Source of the DNA: Maricaulis sp.
Lineage (GTDB): Bacteria; Pseudomonadota; Alphaproteobacteria; Caulobacterales; Maricaulaceae
Assembly: GCF_015665295.1 (NCBI RefSeq)
Contig: NZ_JADFAJ010000003.1
Location: forward strand, 186,001 to 250,000
Direction: 5' to 3'
Length of the DNA: 64,000 bases
Shown here: piece after piece, positions 8,015-15,908 of the stretch
How the letters are laid out: each line of letters starts with the position of its first letter
Numbering within the stretch: the stretch's first letter is position 1
Made by a program: the position numbers and the translations under genes
Notes under the pieces: generated by a model
Database searches by the model: none
The model's input: only the letters and a program-made list of their open reading frames with translations
What the model was told of the DNA's origin: nothing

Positions 8015-9985
8015 TCAGGGCGTCACAATCGCGAAATCGGGCTGTGGCTGTTCCAGCATCGCGAAAAATCCGAGCAGTGCCAGCCGGTCACCGGCGACCA
8101 CAAACTCGTCCGACCCGATCATCTGCACAAGCCCGGCCTCCTGCTGCAGCAGGCGGAGCCAGAAGGCGCGGGTCAGGGTGACGGTGGCATCGGCATCGGC
8201 CACGGCTTCGGCCTGACGGTGATGCATCACCCCGTTGGACAGGCGGATGACATGGGTTTCCCCGACATCGGAAAAGACGAAATTGAAGACCCGGTTCCGC
8301 TGCGCCGCGCGCTCGCCATCAAGCCGTGTCGCCATGGCGGAAAAGAACATGTCCAGCGGAATGGATTGCAGGATGGCCGAGCCGGCCGCCGTCGCGTCCA
8401 GCGCATCGACCCCGTGGCGCAATTCGTATGCTCCGGTCAGATAGACATCACGCCAGGGTGCCGATTCCGCCGCATAGCCCAGCTGTTCATAGGCGCGGGC
8501 CAGCAACTCGCGGGCCGCGTCATCGCGCGGCGCGGCAAAGACGGCGTGCTGCGCCAGTTCGGCGGCCCAGCGATACTCGCCGGACTCAAACGCGATCCGG
8601 GCTTGCTCGACGACCGCCGCCACGCCGCCCAAGGCCTCGACATAGCGCTGCGCTGCCTCGACACGCGGCAAGGGGTCGAGATGGGCCGGCACGCCGTCAT
8701 ACCAGCCGAAATAGCGCTGATAGACGGCCCGGGCATTGTGCTTCAGCGTGCCGTAATAGCCCTGGACAGCGAATACGCCGGCCAGCCTGTCCGGCAGGGT
8801 GATCGTCTCCGCGATCTCGTCCGGGCCGAGCCCTCGTGCGGCCAGGCGCAGGGTCTGGTCATGGATATATTTGTAGACATCGCGCTGGGCGGTCAGGAAA
8901 TCCCGGCTTTCCTCGCCACCCCAGACCGGCCAGTGATGACTGTTGAAGATGACGGTGGTGCGAGAGCCGAAACGCGCCAGCGCGTCATCGATCGCGCCCG
9001 ACCAGGCCAGCGCATCGCGCACCTGGGCGCCACGCAGCGTGTAGAGATTGTGCATGGTCCGCGAGACCAGCTCGGCACCACACCAGGCATCCAGATCGGG
9101 AAAGAAGACCGTCAGTTCGGCCGGCGCCTCTGTCTCCGGCGCATACTGGAATTCCATGCGCACCCCGTCGATCTCGAGCGTCTGGCCGGTCGCATCGATG
9201 ACATGGGTCGGTGGGGCGATTGTATGCGTGCCCAATGCCGGGTGCTTGCCCAGGCCGGAGCCGACATGACCGCGCGACGTGCGTGGCAGGCGGGTGCCAT
9301 ACATGTAGCCGGCGCGTCGGCCCATCACGATGCCGGCCATGACATTCTCGCTGACCGCCGCCGCAAGGAATCCCGCCGGGGCGATGATGGGCGTGTCCGG
9401 CCCCGCAACCGCGCCGACACCACCGAAATGATCAATATGGGAATGGGTCAGGATGACCGCGCTGACCGGACGCTCACCAAGCTCCCGATTGACCAGGGCG
9501 AGCGCCGCCTCGGCCGTCTCGACAGATGTCAGCGGATCAATGATGATTCGGCCGGTCTCACCCTCGATGATCGACATGTTCGCCAGGTCATAGCCGCGCA
9601 CCTGGTAGATGCCGGGCGCGACCTCGAACAGGCCGTGGATCTGGTTGAGCCGGGCCTGCCGCCACAGGCCGGGATGCACGCTGGGCTGAGGCTCCGGGGC
9701 GAGGAAATCATAATCGGCCGGACGCCAGATAACCGCGCCGGTCGGGTCGGTGATTTCCAGATCTTCATCCCGGCCGACGAAACCGCGCATGGCCAGGACA
9801 TAGTCATCTGATGGCAGGGCATCGACCTGGCGGGCAAGACGGGCATTGGCCTGTTCGGTCGTAGCGGAAGCCGGATGAAATCCGGCTGCATCCGCACCGC
9901 CCGGCTCACTCACCACTGCCGGGCGCTCGCCACAGCCTGCCAGCACAAGGCCGAGCCCCATCACCACACCCGATATTTGCCGCAT
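8015..9985 (-). CDS. alkyl/aryl-sulfatase-like MBL lipoprotein
   Basis: Lipoprotein of 656 residues: a short signal with lipobox LAGC (Cys18), so probably envelope-anchored. The MBL domain carries THSHIDHFGG (His181, His183, Asp185, His186). A helical dimerisation region (about 440-530) and a C-terminal SCP2-like domain follow, the domain order of class III alkylsulfatases such as SdsA1 and BDS1. Those enzymes hydrolyse alkyl sulfate esters to alcohol and sulfate; activity here is inferred. The ATG at 9985 was chosen because GGGAGG lies six bases upstream and the lipobox then sits at the normal distance; the longer frame starts at 10012. First gene of a probable three-gene operon with the M14 peptidase and second MBL enzyme, divergent from a Crp/Fnr gene. 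Confidence 0.85.
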   Translation of the reverse strand: MRQISGVVMGLGLVLAGCGERPAVVSEPGGADAAGFHPASATTEQANARLARQVDALPSDDYVLAMRGFVGRDEDLEITDPTGAVIWRPADYDFLAPEPQPSVHPGLWRQARLNQIHGLFEVAPGIYQVRGYDLANMSIIEGETGRIIIDPLTSVETAEAALALVNRELGERPVSAVILTHSHIDHFGGVGAVAGPDTPIIAPAGFLAAAVSENVMAGIVMGRRAGYMYGTRLPRTSRGHVGSGLGKHPALGTHTIAPPTHVIDATGQTLEIDGVRMEFQYAPETEAPAELTVFFPDLDAWCGAELVSRTMHNLYTLRGAQVRDALAWSGAIDDALARFGSRTTVIFNSHHWPVWGGEESRDFLTAQRDVYKYIHDQTLRLAARGLGPDEIAETITLPDRLAGVFAVQGYYGTLKHNARAVYQRYFGWYDGVPAHLDPLPRVEAAQRYVEALGGVAAVVEQARIAFESGEYRWAAELAQHAVFAAPRDDAARELLARAYEQLGYAAESAPWRDVYLTGAYELRHGVDALDATAAGSAILQSIPLDMFFSAMATRLDGERAAQRNRVFNFVFSDVGETHVIRLSNGVMHHRQAEAVADADATVTLTRAFWLRLLQQEAGLVQMIGSDEFVVAGDRLALLGFFAMLEQPQPDFAIVTP

Positions 9986-10113
9986 TGATGCCTCCCGGAG
10001 AACAGTGTTCACCGCAGGCTAGCGGCCATTTCGGGAATTGGCGATGCCAGATGTAGGGATGGACAGGGCAAACAACCGAATTCGCTGGCTTTTTTTTGAG
10101 AGACAACTAGCTT

Positions 10114-10126
10114 TGCCTGTCAGGCA
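10114..10126. promoter_or_regulatory. palindrome upstream of the Crp/Fnr gene
   Basis: TGCCTG T CAGGCA is a perfect 6+1+6 inverted repeat ending 37 bp before the Crp/Fnr start codon, in the 178-bp divergent spacer. It does not match the canonical TTGAT-N4-ATCAA or TGTGA-N6-TCACA boxes, so autoregulation is only a possibility. Confidence 0.35.
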
Positions 10127-10163
10127 TCACGACGCGCTCCCGGCGTCGGCCCGCTGAGGACCC

Positions 10164-10850
10164 ATGAAGCTCGACACCGCCTGGACCCATGCTTTGACGG
10201 ATCTCGACATCCGTGATGAGGCGGCACGCCAGGCAATGGCCCGCGAGGCCGAGCGAATGGGCGCGCGCGCAGGCACGGTCATCATCGCCCAGGACGAGGC
10301 CGATGATCGCGTCTTCCTGCTGCTCGAAGGTCGCGCCCGGGTCGTGCTGCTGTCGGAGGACGGGCAGGAAATCTGGCTGGACGGATTTGAATCCGGCGCG
10401 GTGTTCGGCGAGCTCGCCTCGCTGACCGGCCAGCCCCGGATATCCGGCATCATCGCGGAAACCGAATGCGATCTCGCGGTCTACACCGGCGATGCCTTTT
10501 TTGACCTGATCCGTCACCACGGCGAAATCGGCCTCGCCCTGTCTCGCCTGCTCGCCCGCCGCGTCCAGCACACGACACAGCGCATGTTCGAGCTTTCCGC
10601 CCTGTCTGCGCCGGGCCGCATCTATGCCGAGCTGCTGCGCATGTCCAGACCGGTCGGATCCGACCGCAGCGCCCGCGTGATCGAACCGGCGCCATCGATG
10701 AAGGAATTGGCCTTGCGGGTGAACTCGACCCGCGAAACCGCGTCTCGCACAATCAATGACCTGCAGCGCAAGGGATTGCTCGAGAAGCTGCGCGACCGCA
10801 TCGAACTGGTCGATCCCGACCAGCTAGCCCGGCTGCGCGGCTCGAGCTGA
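10164..10850 (+). CDS. Crp/Fnr family transcriptional regulator
   Basis: Cytoplasmic DNA-binding regulator of 228 residues. Residues 20-120 form the cyclic-nucleotide-binding beta-roll, with FGELASL (Glu83) and a phosphate-contacting Arg92; the residue after Arg92 is Ile rather than the Ser/Thr usual in cAMP-binding Crp, so ligand binding is uncertain. There is no N-terminal Cys cluster, so it is not a classic Fe-S FNR. Residues 165-225 form the winged helix, with a recognition helix around STRETASRTINDL. The start has GAGGA five bases upstream. Its 3' end overlaps the last 27 bp of the convergent cyclase-like gene. It could respond to a nucleotide made by that neighbour, but that is inference. 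Confidence 0.92.
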   Translation: MKLDTAWTHALTDLDIRDEAARQAMAREAERMGARAGTVIIAQDEADDRVFLLLEGRARVVLLSEDGQEIWLDGFESGAVFGELASLTGQPRISGIIAETECDLAVYTGDAFFDLIRHHGEIGLALSRLLARRVQHTTQRMFELSALSAPGRIYAELLRMSRPVGSDRSARVIEPAPSMKELALRVNSTRETASRTINDLQRKGLLEKLRDRIELVDPDQLARLRGSS

Positions 10851-12659
10851 CCGGCTGCGGCGCAGATTGGCCGCGGCATTGGCTGGCAGGGCCCGCAGGG
10901 CATAGAGGCGCTGATCGGGCATCACCGGGTCAATCCGGATCTGCCCCACATACTCGCTGCGAAATGCGTAGGACGACATCGCCAGGACCGCGGCAAAAGC
11001 CTCGCTGACAAAGATTGATCCCGGCACGGTAACGGCCTCGATCCGGGCTGCCACGGCGACCTGTCCACCAAACAGGGAGGGACGCTTTTGCAGCGGATCT
11101 TCGCCTTCATGCACCGGCCCGAAATGCCCGGCAATGCGCAGTCCGAGCGAAGCAGGAAGATCGTGTTCGCGCATGTCGATTTCTGCGAAAGCCTGGCGCA
11201 GGGCATGGGCGGCCGCGGCGGCCTGTTCCACCCTGTCGAAAGCCAGGAACATGCCGTCACCCCAGCTGTCGGCGTGAATCGGTCGGTCGGGCAGCGCTTC
11301 GCAACAGGCGGCCAGGGGCTTGAGCACGGTCTGGACAAAATACGGCACCCGGTCATCGGGAACCGAGGATGATCCGGCAATGTCGAGGAACAGCATGGCC
11401 CGCATGGCCGGCGTGAAGCCGGGTTCGAGACGCTCGCCGGCCGTGGCCTCCGTACCTCCCGGCTGGCGCTGGCCGGGATAGGCGATACGCACCTGCTCAA
11501 GCCCGCAGGCTCTCCAGACGTCGCGGTCGTGCAGGGTTCCGAACGCAGCCCGCGCGTCGTCACAGCCCGGTTCACAGACCAGAATCTGCACAGGCTCGGT
11601 TGCCAGGACATGGGCCCGCATGCGCGCCATGCCCATCGAAACGAGACTGGCGAAATTGAGACTCTGCGCGGACACGATCCGGCGATCCGAGGTCAATTCG
11701 ACGACTTGCTCGGCCTGGTCAAGGCAGGTCTCGAAGCGGCGGATCCAGGCCTCTCCAAACGGCCGGACGGAGGCGTCGAGAAAGGCGGGCACCGGCGCCG
11801 GCAGGATCACATTGAGCTCGCATCCCCGAGCCAGTGCCGCCTCGGCGATGACGATGTCGGAGCCGGCGGCCAGCGCGCCATGAACCGGCCCCACACGATG
11901 CCGGGCCAGCATCAGTTCGACCGCATCGCGCAGCCGCCCCTCCTGCCGGCGGTCGAGCTGGGCCTCGCCGTCTCCCAGACCAAAGATATGACCGGCAAAA
12001 TGCGCCGGTCGTGGCGGCTCCAAGGGCGCCAGCCAGTCTGAATCGAGGCCAAGCACGGCAACCAGCAGGCGCAGCTGGCGCAGCGTCGTGGCATGCGCGA
12101 GATGATTGTCGGGATCCTGCCGGAACGCTTCGCGCAGCATCGACCGCGCCGTCGGCAGGTTCCCGAGCAGTAGATAGGCCTCGGCGCGGGAGGCATGGCG
12201 GTAGTAGGACTGCTCCGCGGAAACGCTACCGACCTCATAGCCGCCATAGAGCACCTGGCGGGCGTAGGTCTCCGCCGGTCCGGGCTCGCCGGCCAGCATG
12301 TACATGCTGGCCGCATTGATCGCCGGGTAATGGCCACCGGTCCGGGCATGCACCTCGGCATATTTAAGGGCACTTTCGCGCGCCAGGCGGGCGAATTCGC
12401 GGCCCGATGATTCAAGCGCCAGTGCCTTGAGCAAACGGGCCCCGACCGCGAGACAATCCTCGTCATGCCGGACTTCCGAAAGTCGGTAATCATGGTAGGC
12501 CGCGGATGCCCGCTCCAGCGCACCGGACCGGATCAGGCACAGCACGGCGCGATGCCTGAGCCAGAAATCATCAGGACGGTCGCGAAGACCGTCCTGACAA
12601 AGATCATAGGCCCGGGCGAGGTCGCCCTGGTTGAATCGATCAATGATCCGCTCACGCAC
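10824..12659 (-). CDS. TPR / SLOG-like / class III cyclase-like signalling protein
   Basis: Protein of 611 residues without signal peptide or clear membrane segment. Residues 1-200 are helical TPR-like repeats. Residues 215-330 look like a Rossmann-type nucleotide-binding domain: a GALAAGSDIVIAEAAL stretch followed by NVILPAP recalls SLOG/DprA-type folds. Residues 418-590 resemble a class III nucleotidyl cyclase, with metal Asp426 in FLDIAGSS and Asp468 in WGDGMF. The usual base-selecting Lys before GD is Asp, and the transition-state Asn before the conserved Arg539 is Ala (VAVAAR). Activity may therefore be altered or lost. The start is GTG with GGGAG seven bases upstream. It is the last gene of the TIR operon, 59 bp after the unknown protein. 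Confidence 0.75.
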   Translation of the reverse strand: MRERIIDRFNQGDLARAYDLCQDGLRDRPDDFWLRHRAVLCLIRSGALERASAAYHDYRLSEVRHDEDCLAVGARLLKALALESSGREFARLARESALKYAEVHARTGGHYPAINAASMYMLAGEPGPAETYARQVLYGGYEVGSVSAEQSYYRHASRAEAYLLLGNLPTARSMLREAFRQDPDNHLAHATTLRQLRLLVAVLGLDSDWLAPLEPPRPAHFAGHIFGLGDGEAQLDRRQEGRLRDAVELMLARHRVGPVHGALAAGSDIVIAEAALARGCELNVILPAPVPAFLDASVRPFGEAWIRRFETCLDQAEQVVELTSDRRIVSAQSLNFASLVSMGMARMRAHVLATEPVQILVCEPGCDDARAAFGTLHDRDVWRACGLEQVRIAYPGQRQPGGTEATAGERLEPGFTPAMRAMLFLDIAGSSSVPDDRVPYFVQTVLKPLAACCEALPDRPIHADSWGDGMFLAFDRVEQAAAAAHALRQAFAEIDMREHDLPASLGLRIAGHFGPVHEGEDPLQKRPSLFGGQVAVAARIEAVTVPGSIFVSEAFAAVLAMSSYAFRSEYVGQIRIDPVMPDQRLYALRALPANAAANLRRSRSARAAQPG

Positions 12660-12718
12660 GCGCCTGCTCCCGGCCGACTGCGCCCTGTCGCGGACCTGCC
12701 CGATAGCCGGGCAACCGG

Positions 12719-13327
12719 TCAGGGCGGCGTGAGACGAATGGCCGGGTCAATGATGACCCGGGTATTCTGCTCACCTGCGTCCTGCGACGAATTGATGAAG
12801 AGCGCGAATTCATAAACGGCGGGCGCCTCGACCGGCTTGGTCTGGATCTGGAAGCTGTATGGCTTGCAGTTTTCACCATTCAGGGTCAGCCAGTCCAGCC
12901 CGCAGAACTGGCCCGACGGATCGGAACCCTTGAACTTGATGCGGGCATTCTCGAATCCCCAGCCCGGGACATGGATGTTGAAAATCATCCGGGTCCGGCC
13001 ATGCACACTCTGGTCGAACGGGCACGGATTTTCCGCCGAACAGGGCGTCCACATGCCAGCCAGCGCCGCGGCGAGCGCGGTTCGCAGGGTGGAACTGTCG
13101 GCATTGGCGAAATCATTCACGGTTTCCGCAAAGATCACGAAGATCTGGGCAATCTCGGCATCGTCAAACATCTCACGTCCGACATCGCTACCATTCATGA
13201 CGGTAAACCCGTCACTGGCCTGCGCGATCAGGCTGATCTGCGTCTGCGTTGGTGTCAGGCCGCATTTGCCCAACAATTCTTCCTGAACAATGGACCCGTC
13301 AAACGCGTCCCTGTCGATCACAGCCAT
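12719..13327 (-). CDS. conserved-context hypothetical protein (TIR operon)
   Basis: Protein of 202 residues that I do not recognise. It has no signal peptide and no membrane segment. Cys occurs in two short motifs (CSAENPCPF and FCGLDW) and once more in NGENCK, which could bind metal or form disulfides. The N-terminal half looks helical; the C-terminal half is richer in aromatic and beta-type residues (NIHVPGWGFENARIKFKG, YSFQIQTKP). The ATG at 13327 was chosen because GAGGGGGA lies seven bases upstream; a longer frame to 13348 has no such site. It lies between the TIR-TPR gene (58 bp upstream) and the cyclase-like gene (59 bp downstream) on the same strand, implying a shared function. Confidence 0.7.
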   Translation of the reverse strand: MAVIDRDAFDGSIVQEELLGKCGLTPTQTQISLIAQASDGFTVMNGSDVGREMFDDAEIAQIFVIFAETVNDFANADSSTLRTALAAALAGMWTPCSAENPCPFDQSVHGRTRMIFNIHVPGWGFENARIKFKGSDPSGQFCGLDWLTLNGENCKPYSFQIQTKPVEAPAVYEFALFINSSQDAGEQNTRVIIDPAIRLTPP

Positions 13328-13385
13328 TCGGATGTCCCCCTCTGGCATTTCGCGAACGCCGACCCGCGCGCCAGGCCGGCAGTAC

Positions 13386-15434
13386 TTATTGCGCGGTCAT
13401 GAGCGCGCGTTCGAGCGATTCCCGAGCATATTCCAGCTCGGCGGCGGAATCGGTCCGAATTCGGTCGCGAATGGGATCAAGCCGGCGCACGACGCCCTCC
13501 CGGACACGACGCGCCTCGCCGACCTGCCCTTGCGCCTCGAGCACATCGGCCAGCGTATTGGCCCCGGCTGCATAGTAGTAGGGCGCCCGTTCCAGTGCAC
13601 CCGACCAGTCGTCAACCTGGCCAAGCGTGGTCAGCATGTGCTCGACCGATGTCTGGGCCGCGGCATATTCCCCACGGGCGGCAAAGATACGCGCCTCGAT
13701 CAGGCTGGCATGCAGGCGCGTCACGGCGAAGCGCGCGCCTTCGGCTGCGCCCCAGGCCTCGTGCGCCATGAAGCCGGTCGCGGTCACATAGGCATTGCGG
13801 GCCCCTTCGATCCGGCCGTTGAACAATTCCGCCTGGGCTAGCCAGAGCCGCTCGCGCACGCCGATCAGGCGCCATTCCAGATTGTCCGGCTCATGCGCGA
13901 TAAGCGCCGCCGCCTCGAAGGAGGCGGGCTCAAGGATTTGCAGCGCCCGCTCAAGGTCCGCAGCCGGCGTTCGCCAGCCCGGCGCGATCAACAGCCGGGC
14001 CAATGCGTACTCGGCCGCGATGACCGCGCGGCGCACGCGCCAGTCATCTGTCGGATCCACCCGGCCGCTCTCATACAAGGCCAGCTGTTCCTCGATCGCC
14101 GCGATCGCGGCCTCCCGGCCATCGGTGATTTCCGAAATCGAGGCCACCCAGGCCAGGGTTTCAGCGACTTCCATCCAGGCCGGGTCATTGTCGGGCCGAC
14201 CTTCGGCCAGCGCCCTGAACTGCTCGAGCGCGGCATTGGCCGCTACCAGCGCGTCACCCCAGCGCCGCTGAGCGACCTGCAGTGTCCCGATATTCGATTG
14301 CGCGTAGGCGACTTCCGCCTGCCATTCCGCATTGTCGGGATCGATCGCGATCAGGCGATGGGCCAGCTCGCGGTATTCGACGAAGCGCTGCTCAGCGACA
14401 TCCAGATCCCCGCGGCGCCAGGCGAAATACCCGACCCAGTAACTGCTCTGGGCATGTTCATAGATACGTTCCGCCATCGTCGGCTCGACGGCGAGAATCC
14501 GGCTGGTCGAGTCATAGGCAATGCGGAAATGGTGGTAGGCATTGTCAAGATCGCCCTGGGCGCTGTCGATCTCACCGAGGAGATGGAAGGCCCTTGCCCG
14601 CCGGCCGAGCTCGTCAGTGGTCATCTCACCGTCGCTCTGACCGTCATAATATTCGATCACCTTCGCCCCGACTGCGTCCAGCGCATCGAGTCGACCGACC
14701 GGTTCAAGATTGTCTCGCAGATCATTCAGCATGAACTCAATGAGGTCCTCGGCCTCGGCCTTGCGCCGGACCGCCTCGGACTGGGCCGAGACAGCCAGCA
14801 GCGTCAGTGTCGCCATGATAGCCGAAAGCAACACGGATGCGCCTGTGATCGCGGTCACGCGGCGCTGGCGTCGCTGAAGGTCGCGCTGGATCAGTTGATC
14901 GAGACTGATATCAAGCAGGCCCGCGACCAGTTTGAGCAGTGCCATGCGGCGTCCGTCAGCACTGCGGCGCATGTCGGCCGCCACCGGTTCGGCCACCGCC
15001 GATCCGTCCGCCGCCGGCTCCAGCAGGGCTGGCGGAAAACAGGTTTCGCCTGGTTCGGCATTGGGGTCTGCGTCAGGATTGCCGGCCAGCACTGCGGCCA
15101 GCACAACACCATCCGGATTGAGCTGGCGGTAGGCGCGGATCTCCTCATTGACCCATCGCGATTCAACCGCGTCGGGCGAGCAGACAACGATGAGGGCATC
15201 GGAGTTGGCCAGGGCGCTGCGGACCGATGCGGTCAGGTCGCCGGTCGCCGCAAGATCCTCGCGGTCCCGGAAGATCGGGGTCAGGCGCCGCGGCACCGTG
15301 CCTTGCGCGGTCTCACGTCCCACCAGGCGCGCCGGCACATTATAGGTCTCCAGCTGGCGGTGCAGCCAGCGGGCAAATTGTTGGTCGCGATGACTGTAGC
15401 TGATGAATGCCCTGTAGCGCGTGCCCACACTCAT
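13386..15434 (-). CDS. membrane-anchored TIR-TPR protein
   Basis: Protein of 682 residues. Residues 5-140 form a TIR domain: FISYSHRDQQFA at box 1, a basic loop with FRDRED (55-60), and SRWVNEEI, where Glu98 is four residues after Trp94. That spacing matches the catalytic Glu of NAD-cleaving TIR domains such as SARM1. A single hydrophobic segment (about 193-215, after a basic RRQRR stretch) should anchor it in the inner membrane with TIR in the cytoplasm. A coiled segment and TPR-like helical repeats (about 270-660) follow, presumably periplasmic. It is first in a three-gene operon with an unknown protein and a cyclase-like protein. Whether TIR acts as an NADase or only as a scaffold cannot be read from sequence. 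Confidence 0.85.
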   Translation of the reverse strand: MSVGTRYRAFISYSHRDQQFARWLHRQLETYNVPARLVGRETAQGTVPRRLTPIFRDREDLAATGDLTASVRSALANSDALIVVCSPDAVESRWVNEEIRAYRQLNPDGVVLAAVLAGNPDADPNAEPGETCFPPALLEPAADGSAVAEPVAADMRRSADGRRMALLKLVAGLLDISLDQLIQRDLQRRQRRVTAITGASVLLSAIMATLTLLAVSAQSEAVRRKAEAEDLIEFMLNDLRDNLEPVGRLDALDAVGAKVIEYYDGQSDGEMTTDELGRRARAFHLLGEIDSAQGDLDNAYHHFRIAYDSTSRILAVEPTMAERIYEHAQSSYWVGYFAWRRGDLDVAEQRFVEYRELAHRLIAIDPDNAEWQAEVAYAQSNIGTLQVAQRRWGDALVAANAALEQFRALAEGRPDNDPAWMEVAETLAWVASISEITDGREAAIAAIEEQLALYESGRVDPTDDWRVRRAVIAAEYALARLLIAPGWRTPAADLERALQILEPASFEAAALIAHEPDNLEWRLIGVRERLWLAQAELFNGRIEGARNAYVTATGFMAHEAWGAAEGARFAVTRLHASLIEARIFAARGEYAAAQTSVEHMLTTLGQVDDWSGALERAPYYYAAGANTLADVLEAQGQVGEARRVREGVVRRLDPIRDRIRTDSAAELEYARESLERALMTAQ

Positions 15435-15908
15435 GACCTGTCCCCGAACCGCCGCCAGCTATAATTGGCGCTTCGGGGGTCAGGTGCAACCGGTGGCCGT
15501 CGATGCGCGCGCCGGCAAACACAGCTTTCAACACGTTTTCCTTGTCAGCGGGCGTCGCCCGCCTGCTTGTTCCGTGTCAGCGGGCTTCGCCCGCCTGCTT
15601 GTTCCGTATCAGCAGGTCTCACTCGCCTGCCTGTTCCGCGTCAGCGGGCTTCGCGCGCCTGGCTGAGCCGGGCCTCGGGAGCGGCTGCGGGAGCCCCGGC
15701 GGCGGGGGTGCAATTGCGGCGGGGCGCAAGGCGAAGTTGGGGCTTCGCATGGGCAAGGACTTGCGCCCCGCCGATCCTGCGACAGCGAGCTGCACACAGG
15801 AGTCTGGGGCCGCTCATCGAGCGGTACCCCGAAGCTAGCGACACGCTGCCCTGCAACATGTGATGCCGGTCACGCTCGAACATGAATTTCAATCCATGAA
15901 GGCTGGCG
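15435..15908. other. 474-bp intergenic region with hairpin repeats
   Basis: Non-coding spacer between the start of the TIR gene and the stop of the DUF3108 gene. The left third contains the hairpin array at 15541-15661. The rest is GC-rich (gccccggcggcggg-type sequence) and shows no convincing ORF. The TIR operon promoter must lie in the part nearest 15435, but no clear -35/-10 pair was found. Confidence 0.7.
15541..15661. repeat. tandem array of 32-bp hairpin repeats
   Basis: Three full 32-bp units lie head to tail (15566-15597, 15598-15629, 15630-15661) after a 25-bp shortened copy (15541-15565). Each unit reads about TTCCGTGTCAGCGGGC then TTCGCCCGCCTGC. The core GCGGGC TTC GCCCGC forms a 6-bp stem with a 3-base loop, perfect in the second copy and degraded in the third and fourth. 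There are no unique spacers, so it is not a CRISPR. It resembles REP/BIME-type palindromic elements. Confidence 0.75.

Noticed and set aside
7928-9811. Long plus-strand open frame opposite the alkylsulfatase-like gene
   Set aside because: No domain pattern; the minus strand has lipobox, MBL motif and a good ribosome binding site.
15541-15661. CRISPR array
   Set aside because: Repeats are directly adjacent without unique spacers and no cas gene is present.
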